NCBI RefSeq assembly: GCF_001481295.1
Contig: NZ_LOPS01000050.1
Coordinates: forward strand, 1 to 64,000
Direction of reading: 5' to 3'
Source: Candidatus Methanomethylophilus sp. 1R26
GTDB taxonomy: Archaea > Thermoplasmatota > Thermoplasmata > Methanomassiliicoccales > Methanomethylophilaceae
DNA: 64,000 bases
Program-made: the position numbers and the translations under genes
The notes under the pieces: generated by a model
Told to the model about the DNA's origin: nothing
The model's input: the letters and a program-made list of their open reading frames with translations, nothing else
Databases searched by the model: none
Part shown: in pieces, positions 44,200 to 54,699 of the stretch
Layout: each line of letters opens with the position of its first letter
Numbering within the stretch: position 1 is the first letter of the stretch

Positions 44200-45240
44200 A
44201 TGACCTCCAGGGATTTCGATTTCATCGACCTGTTCGCAGGCATCGGGGGAACCCGGAGAGCTTTCGAATTGGCAGGGGGCGGATGCGTATTCGCCTCTGA
44301 AAAGGATGAGGCCGCCTGCAAGGTTTATGAAAAAATTTCGGGATGGAACCTAACAGAGACATCACCGAAGTCGATCCCAGCGATGTACCAGACCATGATG
44401 TTTTGGTAGCAGGATTTCCCTGCCAGCCATTCTCTCTCGCAGGGAACAGGCACGGGTTCAATGAACCTGACAAAGGCACCATGTTCTACTGCATACGCAA
44501 TATCGTCAGAGAGAAAAAACCAAAAGCATTCTTTCTTGAAAATGTGAAGGGACTCCTAAGCATCGAGGGCGGAGACACGATAAAGACGATGCTTCACCTC
44601 CTCAGAGATCAGTGCGAATACTACGTTCCGGAACCGGAAGTAATCAATGCTCTCGATTTCGGATTGCCACAGGACCGGGAAAGAGTGTTCATCGTAGGAT
44701 TCAGCAAAGAAACCGGCATCGAAGATTTCGAATACCCGGCTCCGATGATTTCTGCAGAAAAAGGAAGAAGCTCCATCTCGGCACAGTGTTGGAAGACTGG
44801 GAGAGATGCCTAAATTAAGAGACAAAATCCCCAAGAAATACTACCTGTCAGAGGGCTATCTGAAGTGCCTCGAAAATCATAAAGAGACCCAGAAAAAGAA
44901 AGGATACGGCTTCGGCTACTGCATCAAAGATCCGGAAAAGGATCCGGCCAGCACTCTGATGGTGGGCGGAATGGGTAGAGAGAGAAATCTCATACAGGAT
45001 CCTAATATCGACATGAACAGCAAAGACACGGGAAAGAAGACGCCCATCAACGAAGGACTCATCCGCACTCTGACTCCCAGGGAATTCGCCCGCCTTCAGG
45101 GATTCTCAGATGATTTCGACTTCAGTATGGTCTCGGACATCAACGCCTATCGGCTGTTCGGAAACTCGGTGGCGATACCTGCAGTCAAGGCAACTGCCGA
45201 CTGCATCATAGAGAGATTGTCCCAGGCCGGCCTCCTGTGA
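44200..45240 (+). CDS. C5-cytosine DNA methyltransferase (Dcm-like, three frameshifts)
   Basis: Motif I is DLFAGIGGTRRAF, motif IV is GFPCQPFSLAGNRHGF with the catalytic Cys, motif VI is FFLENVKGL, motif VIII is LPQDRERVF, and motifs IX/X are ARLQGFSDDF and YRLFGNSVAIP. Frames break at an A run near 44335 (restoring YEKNFGMEPNRDI), near 44757 (restoring KKLHLGTVLEDWE) and near 44802. It would protect host DNA for the adjacent predicted nuclease system by methylating C5 of cytosine at an unknown site. Start ATG 44200 or TTG 44191. Confidence 0.88.
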
Positions 45241-45256
45241 TATCCGGTCCTGCAGC

Positions 45257-46201
45257 TCACAGTTTTTTGTCGTTTGAGTAATGTTTGGAAATTTCTCTCG
45301 CATCGATCCGCTCATAGTTCAGTGCGCTGAGATCTGTGACGTATTGAATACTTTTGATGCCTTCCGGGATTTTATTGTCCTTGAACGATTCAGACGTTAT
45401 CTTCGGGAACTTCTCGTCTACCAGATAGACCCTCATCTCGACGAGCCTGTATTTGGTTGTCAGAGCCTGTGTGCCAGACTGACCCCGTTTGCGTATGTTT
45501 TCCAGAAGCATTGCTCTGTCTTCGGAAGAGACAGAGTTCAATACATCTTCCAGGGACAGCCCGCTTTCCGAACGTTCGAAAATGCAGTATACCAGATAAA
45601 GAGGGTTCTCCCTCTTCTCCAGCTGGAACTTACTTGACACTGTAATCTCCAGCTTGGTCCTGTCGACAGTGGATTTTACCTCATAGTCCGAGTTCGTTCC
45701 TATGATGTCCACGACGGAAAAACTGCATCCTTCCCATTTCATCCCGGAATCTGATTCCCTGAGATGAAGATAGGACAGGACTTCTCCCAGAACATCGTAC
45801 GGCTGACAGTCCACATTGCGGTTCCCGATGCTCTTTTTCCATTTCTCCCACCAGGAAAGAGGATCTTCGAGGAGCGCCTCCCTCTTCTCTCCGTTCTCCC
45901 CGGGACTGACGAAATCAGCGCAGACGATGCTGAATACATCGATTCCCTGCCGATAATCGCTGATCAGGCTGATTCTGGTTCCCGGTACACCGTTCCGAGA
46001 GCAGCTGCTGCTCTTGATTCTGATTTCGGAAAAGCTCTCGTCGATATCTGCGGAGTTGCTTGTGAAGATGCTGACCCCGAACTCGTTTCCCTCAAGAAAG
46101 ATCTGCGCAGGATATCCATCAGGCAGATTTCTGATGTCCCAGAATCCGTCGCGGAAAGCATTTTTCAGCACATGTCTGATTTCTTCGGATAGCTCGGACA
46201 T
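45257..46201 (-). CDS. PD-(D/E)XK motif protein (restriction nuclease candidate)
   Basis: 314 residues, intact. The active-site pattern is visible as SVVDIIGTNSDYEVKST near 165-181 (D then E-x-K), preceded by HLRESDSGMKWEG. The family (DUF4420-like) is found in operons with Z1 helicases, GHKL ATPases and C5 methyltransferases and is the predicted cutting subunit. Starts immediately after the stop of the upstream gene. Confidence 0.8.
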   Translation of the reverse strand: MSELSEEIRHVLKNAFRDGFWDIRNLPDGYPAQIFLEGNEFGVSIFTSNSADIDESFSEIRIKSSSCSRNGVPGTRISLISDYRQGIDVFSIVCADFVSPGENGEKREALLEDPLSWWEKWKKSIGNRNVDCQPYDVLGEVLSYLHLRESDSGMKWEGCSFSVVDIIGTNSDYEVKSTVDRTKLEITVSSKFQLEKRENPLYLVYCIFERSESGLSLEDVLNSVSSEDRAMLLENIRKRGQSGTQALTTKYRLVEMRVYLVDEKFPKITSESFKDNKIPEGIKSIQYVTDLSALNYERIDAREISKHYSNDKKL

Positions 46202-46924
46202 TCAAGCACCGCACCGATTGAAGAGCATTTCAACATATGCATCCAGGCCGCCATCGTAAAGCTCTGGCACAATGGTTGCGCAGTTTAACACATTGAGTTT
46301 TAGCACTCTTTTCAGAAGGATTTTCCCGTGATTGGGCGTATTGCCGTATCTCCTCATGATGCTCCTGCAGAGTTCGACACGGTATCCGTTGCCTTTGCGA
46401 TCGAGCAGCTGGTAGATGTCGTCCGATCCGTTGTTTTTCAGTATCTCGTAGGTTTCATCGAGCGAGTCATTCTGCATCGAGAGGTAGATGTACCACCAGA
46501 GGGATTTGAACCACAGCCTTGCACCGATGCTCCAGCACCTTTTGGCGTTAACCCGTTCGGAACCTGCCCAGCGGGCGTACATGATGCCCGGCACGACCTT
46601 CATGTGAATATAGATCCAGATATCGTCTTCGGAGGCTATGGCCGGGGTCATGCCCATCGATTGGACTGTATAGCGGTACAGGTCGACAGCCAGCTTAAGA
46701 TCCATTGAGTAGTCCCAATGCTGATAGCAGACATCGTCTGTGCCGGTATATTTCCTGGCCGCCCCGTACAGATAAGCCCTCAGTTTCGAATAATCGTCGG
46801 AGATTCCGGAAACCTTGTCGAGCGACCATTCTTCCAACTGCCGGTCAAATGTATCCGTATCCATTTTGTTCAATGAATCGGTCAGGGATTTTGCTTCGAT
46901 CTTGCTCATTTTCATCCAGTTCAT
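46202..46924 (-). CDS. DUF6339-like protein of the Z1 defence operon
   Basis: About 240 residues from ATG 46924, coupled by ATGA to the upstream gene. Mostly helical and Trp/Tyr-rich (ARWAGSERVNAKRCWSIGAR, LWFKSLWWYIYLSM). Position between the 311-aa protein and the PD-(D/E)XK gene matches DUF6339 members in comparable operons. Assignment is by context and general look, so moderate. Biochemical role unknown. Confidence 0.6.
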   Translation of the reverse strand: MNWMKMSKIEAKSLTDSLNKMDTDTFDRQLEEWSLDKVSGISDDYSKLRAYLYGAARKYTGTDDVCYQHWDYSMDLKLAVDLYRYTVQSMGMTPAIASEDDIWIYIHMKVVPGIMYARWAGSERVNAKRCWSIGARLWFKSLWWYIYLSMQNDSLDETYEILKNNGSDDIYQLLDRKGNGYRVELCRSIMRRYGNTPNHGKILLKRVLKLNVLNCATIVPELYDGGLDAYVEMLFNRCGA

Positions 46925-47856
46925 AAGCGGATCGCCCCCTCGACATACTCCCTGATGGATTTGGCCAGAAGTTCGGGGCTGCTCCAATCGAAACCGTTTG
47001 TTTCAATGATGTACTTTATCGCTTCCTGTATTGACCCGATGGGAGGGTTAGCCTCGGTGGTGATGGCCTCCCATTCTTCATTTTTGGACTTTGCTTTCTC
47101 GATGATGCACTGCACCGCCGATGACATGACCTCGATCAGCATGGGTTCTGAGAAGGTCTCCGGACTACTCCTGTCCAGAAGCTTGTAGTTTTTATGGGCC
47201 CGATTGATGACGACTGCGACATAATCCGAATTGAATTGATCGCTTGAGATGTCATACCAATTGCAGTCAACCCACCAGAGCGGAGCTCCGGGCACGCTCT
47301 TCTCCACCACCGGGAACCGGTCTGCCGGCTCATCCGCAGTGAACCTAATCTCATCGATGTAACCGAGTATGGTCCCGACAGGGCAGCCGTCCATGTTTAA
47401 CCCGCTTCCGGGATCTGAGAGATAAGCGGCAACCCTTACCGTTATCCCCCTGCGGTATTCGGTCCTCTGGAACATCAGTTCCTTTTCGATTGAAAACCCA
47501 TCCTTGCTTCCGAAATCCTCGAGCCTGACAACATCTGTGCGGCATGAATCGGGAGAGCTGATAATCAGCGCTATCCCTATCCGGGCATCCAGATCGACCT
47601 TGCCTTCCCTGCCGAAGAACTTGTCCGGGCTGGCAATGAATATCTTCAGGTCTATCCCGAACCCAAATGCGGACATGGACCACAGTTCTTTCGGATCGCT
47701 GATCTGGATTTCGCCCGTGTGGTCATACTGGCATTTCAGTTCGATCTTTTTCCCTTGCGAGATGTAGAACGGCTGCAGATAGGAACGCGTATATCCCGCT
47801 TCTTTGACATCCGCCTCGTTTACTCTCGGGTAAAACGAACCGAGCATTTCGATCAT
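46921..47856 (-). CDS. Unrecognised protein of the Z1 defence operon, 311 aa
   Basis: Intact, coupled by ATGA to both neighbours. Beta-rich N-terminal two thirds (GIDLKIFIASPDKFFGREGK, ITVRVAAYLSDPGS), then a helical C-terminus ending in SIREYVEGAIRL. No catalytic motif seen. Being translationally tied to the GHKL ATPase, it is probably a structural or specificity subunit of the same complex. Confidence 0.7.
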   Translation of the reverse strand: MIEMLGSFYPRVNEADVKEAGYTRSYLQPFYISQGKKIELKCQYDHTGEIQISDPKELWSMSAFGFGIDLKIFIASPDKFFGREGKVDLDARIGIALIISSPDSCRTDVVRLEDFGSKDGFSIEKELMFQRTEYRRGITVRVAAYLSDPGSGLNMDGCPVGTILGYIDEIRFTADEPADRFPVVEKSVPGAPLWWVDCNWYDISSDQFNSDYVAVVINRAHKNYKLLDRSSPETFSEPMLIEVMSSAVQCIIEKAKSKNEEWEAITTEANPPIGSIQEAIKYIIETNGFDWSSPELLAKSIREYVEGAIRL

Positions 47857-49971
47857 TGCGGAATCACCTCGTAATCGAGCCCGGCCAGGATCCTTCTCTC
47901 CGAGCTTTCGAAGACCAGGGTCCCCTGCATGCTGCAGTCGGAGTAGGAGGTCACCTGCACTCCGTAAAGAGCGCCCCTGCTGCTTCTCAGCGGCTTTGCC
48001 GAGAGATATTTTTCTGTTTTGATGCTGTCGTCGGCTATGTCGATTCTGACTGCCGCATCCTTCAGCTTTTTCTTGTCCGCGGTAAGCGAGTCTACCGACA
48101 GGCTCTTCAGGGTGATGGGGAACACCGTTCCTATCGATTCTTCATCTTCCCAATCTGAACTGTTCATAATCTCGGATTCCGTCTGCACAACGGGAAACAG
48201 CCTTACCGGGCATCCGTTGTTCAGATCGATGGTGAATTTCACGATCAGGCGGCCGTCTGACAGCTCCGTGTCAAGAACCTCGAAATGAGACCTGCGGTTA
48301 TTATGGGCAGTTTTCTTCTTTTTAAGCGTAACCGTTTTGCTCTGAGGGCCCGAACCTCCCGAAGATATCTCCATTTCCGAAGGGGAGACGTGGGAAGGAA
48401 CAGTTCCGTCATTACCCTGCTGATGGATGACGGCCCCTCATATTGCTCCGTACTGTCCTTGGAGAATGCTTTGGATAATTTGCTCTGAATATTGGACTGA
48501 ATCTTCTGAATCAGCGTGAACCCCTGGCGGTCGGCCCAGCTGTCATGGGCTTCCTCTTCGCAGGAACGGACGTATTCTTCGACTTTGTCGAGCCCGTTCT
48601 GCTTGTCGCGGAAATCCGCTTTCGAGTTCAGCCTGAAGAATGCTATGAGCACCTTGTCCTGGGGGATGTTCTGAATTCCGGAAATCCACGCGCTGTTGCC
48701 AGTTTCATATCCCACGATCATGGCTGGTTTTCTGCAGTATGCGATGATGGGGTCCCCCTGCTTGGCTTCGAATTTCCCTATTGCCGAATAGACATTGCGG
48801 AATTCCTCCGTTGTCTTGGTGCCTTCAAGAGATCCGATATCTGCGAGGGCCCACATGAGGTCTCCCACATACATGCCCCTTACCTGTTTTACATCGATGC
48901 GCTCACGATGGATCTCGGCTCCTTCCTGAGGGAGAATGGAAGAGCCCGAACTGTCGGAGTCCGGCATCCTGTACATATGTGCCAGAAGGGAGAATACTCC
49001 GTATGACTGATTGTCTGACGCAAAGTCCATTCCGAAATTCAGCCGCTTTCTGTTTATCTAGGCAATCAGGTAGGATCCGTCGTAATCCGTATTGTTAAGG
49101 CGCGGCGCATACCATTTCTGTATCGCTATCGACAGGTAATCCTCCAGGCTCCGAGTCCAATTCGGAGGCCTTTGGGTGCTTTCGTCGGTGATGCGGGGGG
49201 AGACATCATCAAGGAGCTTTTTCGTATCGATATACGGGATGATAATGAGGGTCCCTGTTTCATCGTCTTTGTAACGAACAAGACCGAACACACTCAGCAT
49301 GCTTTCGATCTCATCCGGATCGTCCTCTGTGAAGGGATACGTGTCTTCCGAGTAATCATCGGCTCCCCCGGTTTTCTTTCCGAAGAAAGCGACTCCCCGG
49401 TTCGGGATGTCGGGAGGGATCAGGGCGTTTTCGTTATCGGCATAATCGTCCGCTGGGTCTGTGTTTTCTATCAGCGAAGCCACGAGTCTTTCATGATATC
49501 TGCCGTCTTCCTGGATCCTGGATAGTAGATGACGAGGCCTATGCCTACCCTCAGGTAGATCGTCTTGCCGATGCCCCAGTACCCGCCTGCTTCCTTGTCA
49601 GATTTTTCGCGGGATATGCGGTAAACCAGATTGTTGATGTTGTTTGAGCTCCTGAAGTCCACTTCGCCGGTGAGCCCCACGGTGTTCTTATCGCCGATGG
49701 CTATGAAATCGCACGTCCCGGGATATCTTTCGTTCAGGCATTTGCTTATGAGCTCGAACCTGTCGTTCAGTTCGCCGGCTTTGAACTGGCCCGTGGTGAA
49801 GTCAACATTCACGTGGCTGTGCTTCTCGCTGCTCTTGGCCGCGTCCAGGCTGTTTTGGATTGATTCCCTGACGAACATGTCGAGGATGCCGATGTGGTTC
49901 TTGAGCCTCCTGTACAGAGACTTTCCAGCCTCTGTCATCTTGGAATCTTGGGATATCTCAATCCTCATCAT
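47853..49971 (-). CDS. GHKL ATPase of the Z1 defence system, with in-frame amber codon and two frameshifts
   Basis: About 706 residues. N-box FVRESIQNSLDAAKSSEK, G1 box FIAIGDKNTVGLTG and G2 GGYWGIGKTIYLRVGIG mark a MutL/MORC/Hsp90-type ATP-binding domain. A one-base loss near 49484 joins ADIMKDS to VASLIENTDP. At 49058-49060 the frame meets TAG after YDGSYLIA and continues unbroken with INRKRLNFGMDFASDNQSYG. A second one-base loss near 48388 joins to SPSEMEISSGGSG and the beta-rich C-terminus. Operon position (between Z1 and the 311-aa gene, with overlaps on both sides) supports a single full-length chain. Confidence 0.82.
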
Positions 49972-52736
49972 CGGTCAAATCCTCTCCGCTGACCATTCTC
50001 TTGGGTATGTGCAGGTACTTAGCTTCGGCCGTCTCCTTGGTGTCGCTGGGAAGGACCACGCAGACGCCGATCATGTCCGTCTTCGCGTTGAGGTCGTATC
50101 TGCGGGTGGATCCGGCTCTGGCCTTTGAATCCTTGTCGATGCAATACAGGATCAGCAGGGGCGTATTGCCCAGGCCCGCAATGATGCGCATCCTTCCTGA
50201 GTTCTGCGATATCTTACTCTTGAGGCTGTCGAATTCCTTCTTGTTTTCCGGACTCAGGGAATCCCTGACCACATCCGCTATCAGGTCCGACGGGTTGCTC
50301 AGGCTCGCTATCATCGCATAGCGGTCATTCTTGGAACGTTTCTTCCTGACCGAACGGGAGATCATGCCGACTTCCAGATTGCCGGAAATCTCAAACTTCT
50401 TTTCGTTGCTGTCGACAGAGCCGAAAACCACATTCCAATTCGAGAGATCGCGGTTCTTCATCCACTTCTTCAGTTCGCCTATCTCGCTGAAACCGTTCCG
50501 GTCTCCGCCTTGATCGAAATCGAAGCGCTCCATGAATTCCTTGAATACGGTCTCGTTCGGAACGTTCCTCCATACCGGATCGGATTTCTGGATGGAGCTG
50601 TATTCCCATTTCCCTGCCTTCGCCAGGAAGTCCCTCACGACCCGCATGTTGCTTTCCTGGAAATCTTCATCGTCAACAAGGGAAGGAGTGGAGATGGTCT
50701 GACCTGAGAAATCAAAGTCCTCGACTGCCGCACGTCTCTTGTTGGCCGCTGTAACATCCACTAGATAGCCCACCTTGGAGAATTTCTTCACCAGCGGCGG
50801 GAATTCTTCCGGGGTGTAGATGTCGTAATAGGACCTGATGAAGCTCCTGAGCGCATAATCGACATCGGCAGACAGCTGGAAATCGTCATACGTCTTCTCG
50901 GACATCCAGATCCGGAGAAGGAGCTCATAGCCGGGCCGATACCCGAACCAGCGGCCCATCTGGATGAGCGTGTCCATCTGCTTTACGGACCGCCCGAAAT
51001 ACGAGCTCACCAATCCCTCGATGGTCAGCCCTCTGGACAGCGTGTTCCCGCCGACAACGATGAACGCCGTCGCAAATCCGAGTTCCTTTTTCGGATAGAT
51101 GAGCCGGGGCATCACGGATTCCCAGTCTCCGGGCAGTGTGTCCCCGGAGGAGTTGTCTATGCAGATGTGTATTCCCCTGTGATATTTCGGTTCCCCTTCT
51201 TCATTGATCTGGATGTTTGAAGCGTTGAACTCAAGCAGTTCCTCGATGTGAGGTTTGATGGCACTGAATTCCAGATACCCGTTGATTTCCTTCTCATTGA
51301 TCCCGAAACCTCCCGGGTAATCTCTGCACAGATCCGCGGCGGAGATGAAGCTCTTCACCTTATCGTATACCGCCTGGCATCTGGAAACGGTGATGATGCC
51401 GTTGTTCCTCCCCAGGCAGTATTGTATCGCCTCGGCCATCTTCTTGTGGTCGTCCTTGCGCATGCTGGTGTGAACGAGCATGCTCACCGGTTTGGTGTAT
51501 CCGCGGAATCTCTGAACCCCGACGCAACAGACGAACCAGCAAAGCGCCTCCACCAATCCCGGCTGCGCCTGCTCGGATCCCCGGCATATCGCCCTGGCTT
51601 CATTGTCGACCGAGAACTCGGTGCTGACGATATTGAGCCCCGGTGCCCAGTCCTGGTCCGGAAGACCGAAGATTTCCGTCTGTCCGAAATAGGTGTTCGG
51701 CGGACGGAGCACCGTTATGAAATTTCTGGGGTAGAGCGATTCCTCGGAGCCTTCGCTGAGGAAATTGGCATACGGCGTGGCAGTGTAGCAGACGTAATTC
51801 ATTGCCCCGTAATCGTAATTGGCTGCCCCGCTGCTCTTTTTGCCGGACCTGCCGGTGTTATTCACCATCTGCACGATCCAGCGGTTGACCGCCTTCCTCT
51901 CCTTATCAGGCTTGGCGGTATTGATGCTGGCCTGATCGGCCTCGTCATCGATGAGAAGGATTCTCAGAGAGCGCTTGTTCTTATCGCTGTTTAACCATCC
52001 GTACAGGTCTTTCAGCCTGCTTGAATTTTTCAGACATACGCAGAGATAGCTACGCCGTCGCTTTCCCCCAACCTCATTTTGCTCAGTAGGTTCTGAGCAT
52101 CATTCTTCTTGGGATTTTCCAGCAATTCAAACCTGACGTCGGATTCCTGGCTCCTGAGATCGTCGTCCAGCCTGTCTCTTGTCTGAATACGCAGGCTGTC
52201 GATGGTGCCAGTGAGGACGATGAACATGTTCCATCCGTTGTCAGCCGCCATGGCGATGAGCCCCGCCATGTTTGCGGTCTTGCCTGACTGAACGCTACCG
52301 ACAACCATGCCTTTCACAGGATTGTCCTTTGTCTCTTTCTTCAGATGCTTAAGGATATTGAAGCACTCTGCCTCTATCCTGTCTACGCTGGATTCTGAAA
52401 AATTCTTCTCATGCAGAAGTCTTTTACGATACAACTGCCAGCAAGAAAATTCTCCTTTCGGAAGATCTACTTTGGAACAGTCCCTGTCGCTGAGAGTGTT
52501 CGATTCCACATCGTACTCGTATTCTTTTCTCCTCTCTTCGACCTTCCTCACGGAGTCGACAAGTATGATCCATTGCTCCTTGTCTACTATCGGGCAAGAT
52601 AAGAATTTGAGAGACTGACGGAAATCGGCAGAGTCTATTTCTTGCTCTATTTTATCCCACGGCGTATCGTTTTTTGAAAGATTTTTATCAGATCTTTCAA
52701 AACTTCATACTGATCTGAATCGGGATCGAACGGCAT
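49958..52736 (-). CDS. Z1-domain superfamily II helicase (two frameshifts)
   Basis: About 926 residues from ATG 52736 (MPFDPDSDQYEVLKDLIKIF). A run of A near 52690 has lost one A (restoring QKNDTPWDKIEQEID). A second loss near 52035 restores GVAIS, then CVCLKNSSRLKDLYGWL. Walker A is VVGSVQSGKTANMAGL, Walker B is LLIDDEADQAS, and SRGLTIEGLVSSYFGRS-type motif V/VI segments follow with the Z1 domain around 400-600. In this class the helicase is thought to move DNA for the nuclease. First gene of the five-gene operon. Confidence 0.88.
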
Positions 52737-52778
52737 AAAATCCGTGTCTCAATCCGTTTACGCATACTAATAAGATTG

Positions 52779-52787
52779 CCGGAATAT
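52779..52787 (+). repeat. 9-bp target-site duplication, left
   Basis: CCGGAATAT directly outside the left inverted end of the IS; the identical copy is at 54196-54204. Confidence 0.8.
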
Positions 52788-54195
52788 TACAACGTTCGAT
52801 AATTAACTCGCGACAATGATTGCTGCCAGAACCGATGCCGGCATCAGGATGATGCCAGGCATCCGCTCAGCAGGATCGCCCTCTGTTCCTTGTACCTGCT
52901 GAATGTCTCCGTCTTCATCAGCAGCTTGCGGACTGCCCCTTTCATCGTGAACGCATGTATCGACTCCCCGAAGAGACGTTTCACGTCGCTGAATCCGCAT
53001 TCCGATTTCCAACGGCGTCCGTAACCGCTTTTCTCTACCCATTCCGCATACGGCATGCTGCACCAGAGCCTGGTCGCCTCTCCTCTGTAACGAGAACCGC
53101 CGTTCACAGGCTTCGTGTTCACTTTGAAGCTGGTGACGAATCTTGTCCCGAGTCTTCCGCAGACGTGATCGAAGTTCTCCGCCGAGCTGTATGCCCCGTC
53201 GGCATACACGGTGCCGATACGGTGGCCTGCGGCCACCGCCGCATCCAGCAGGGGGATCATCAGCGGCGAATCGCCCGTGTTTTTGTCCGTCACCGCGAAC
53301 GCGATGACTTCTCCCGTATCCACATCGGACAGCACATGGAGTTTCAGCCATCCCCTGCGTTTCGGACCCGTCCCCCATTTCTCCTTCCTCCAGAGACAGG
53401 TGTTCGAGAGGTTGAATCCGGAAGAATCTATGCCTACGTTGCGCGGGCGGCCGATGACATTGCTTCCTGCCCTGATGATGTACGTTTCGCCATTCTCTGA
53501 AAGCATCCGGTCCAGCATTTCCGCAGAACGTTCGAAGAGTCTGGAATACGAAGGTGCCTTCATGCCGTGGCCCTCCAGTATGGCCGCCGCCAAGCCGGCG
53601 GCCGTACGGTATGTGCCCTTGATCAGTGTCTGGAGGGATACGATCCAGACAATCATCGAATCACAGAAAGAATAAGGTCTCCCGACCTTCCCCGAGTTCA
53701 TTTCCGCCAGTTCCTTCCGGAACAGCGGGATCCAGTTTCCGACCGAAGCCGATTCCCTGGAGAATTCGACTGGGGCGAGGTTGTTCGCCCGCTGTTCCTC
53801 GGAGGTCGGTTTCCTCGGCGGAAGCTTCACTTTCTTCGGCGGTTCGGCGAATGTGCCCTTAACCTTCACATCGCAGGGGGTCATCCGAGCATCGGTCTTT
53901 AAATTCCTCTGAGCCTTATTCCTTCTTGTCATCTGTTGTCATCTCCAGGTGGCCGCCCGCAAGGTGTGGTAATCGTTACGGGCGTACTTCTGTTTTCGAA
54001 TGAGCCAGCAGTTGTTCTTACTGGCAGTATACAGTATGCATTTCTACTATTTAATACCGAAAAACTAAATATTAGAAGTGCACACGAAACGGTGGTTTAT
54101 TTAAATACCGTTTCCACTGGAAACCAAAACAGGCGGTCGAGATTACCGCAGATCGGGGCCGTCACAAGTCATTCGGAGAATTGCCGAACGTTGTA
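52788..54195 (-). mobile_element. Insertion sequence with imperfect inverted ends and 9-bp target duplication
   Basis: Ends read inward as TACAACGTTCG followed by two mismatches and AATT on both sides, length 1408 bp. It carries one DDE transposase and sits 51 bases upstream of the Z1 gene, between it and the Vsr gene. Removing it restores a continuous site GCCGGAATATTGTTCCGGC, itself a palindrome, so it landed in a probable hairpin or operator. Confidence 0.85.
52844..53932 (-). CDS. IS4/IS5-superfamily DDE transposase
   Basis: 362 residues, intact. First Asp in VGIDSSGFNLSN, second Asp in VYADGAYSSAEN, Glu in WKSECGFSDVKRLFGE, with the N-terminal half containing GRPYSFCDSMIVWIVSLQTL. It has no amber codon and is only distantly like the 14446 transposase. 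Confidence 0.9.
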   Translation of the reverse strand: MTRRNKAQRNLKTDARMTPCDVKVKGTFAEPPKKVKLPPRKPTSEEQRANNLAPVEFSRESASVGNWIPLFRKELAEMNSGKVGRPYSFCDSMIVWIVSLQTLIKGTYRTAAGLAAAILEGHGMKAPSYSRLFERSAEMLDRMLSENGETYIIRAGSNVIGRPRNVGIDSSGFNLSNTCLWRKEKWGTGPKRRGWLKLHVLSDVDTGEVIAFAVTDKNTGDSPLMIPLLDAAVAAGHRIGTVYADGAYSSAENFDHVCGRLGTRFVTSFKVNTKPVNGGSRYRGEATRLWCSMPYAEWVEKSGYGRRWKSECGFSDVKRLFGESIHAFTMKGAVRKLLMKTETFSRYKEQRAILLSGCLASS

Positions 54196-54274
54196 CCGGA
54201 ATATTGTTCCGGCAAACCAGAAGAACATCATAAGTGACTTGAAATTCCAAATACGGGTGTTCAGATTTGAGACT
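53933..54274. other. Right end of the IS and leader of the Vsr gene
   Basis: Up to 54195 this is non-coding IS sequence. Beyond the target duplication (54196-54204) about 70 bases lead to the Vsr start. An upstream continuation of the Vsr frame exists but is chance read-through of IS DNA. Confidence 0.6.
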
Positions 54275-54694
54275 GTGGACAACCATACCCCCGAGCAGCG
54301 CCATAAGAACATGGCCGCCATCAAATGCAAGGACACCGAGATCGAGGTCCGGCTTCGGAAAGAGCTGTGGAGCAGGGGCCTCAGATACCGGAAGAACTGC
54401 AGGGATGTCCCGGGCAAGCCCGATATCGTGTTCAAAGGTGCGAAGGTCGCGGTGTTCTGCGATTCGGAGTTCTGGCACGGGAAGGATTGGGAGAAGAGGA
54501 AGGACGAAATCCAATCGAACCGCAATTATTGGATTCCGAAAATCGAGCGCAACATCGAACGTGACAAGGAAGTCAATTCTTTACTCGAGGAGAACGGGTG
54601 GAAAGTAATCAGGTTCTGGGGAGAAGATATCGACAAGCACACGTCCGAATGTGCGGATAAAGTCGAAGCCGCCGTCAGAGGTATGCGGAATTGA
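54275..54694 (+). CDS. Vsr-type very-short-patch repair endonuclease
   Basis: 139 residues from GTG 54275. TPEQRHKNMAAIKCKDTEIE, then RLRKELWSRGLRYRKN, PGKPDIVFKGAKVAVFCD, FWHGKDW and a C-terminal VIRFWGEDI are the standard Vsr blocks, including the catalytic Asp and the His/Trp segment. Vsr cuts at T:G mismatches arising when 5-methylcytosine deaminates, which fits the two cytosine methyltransferases in this island. Confidence 0.9.
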   Translation: MDNHTPEQRHKNMAAIKCKDTEIEVRLRKELWSRGLRYRKNCRDVPGKPDIVFKGAKVAVFCDSEFWHGKDWEKRKDEIQSNRNYWIPKIERNIERDKEVNSLLEENGWKVIRFWGEDIDKHTSECADKVEAAVRGMRN

Positions 54695-54699
54695 TTTCC

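Noticed and set aside
44191-45240. Three separate small genes instead of one cytosine methyltransferase
   Set aside because: Motifs I, IV-VIII and IX-X are spread over the pieces in order and joined by one-base corrections.
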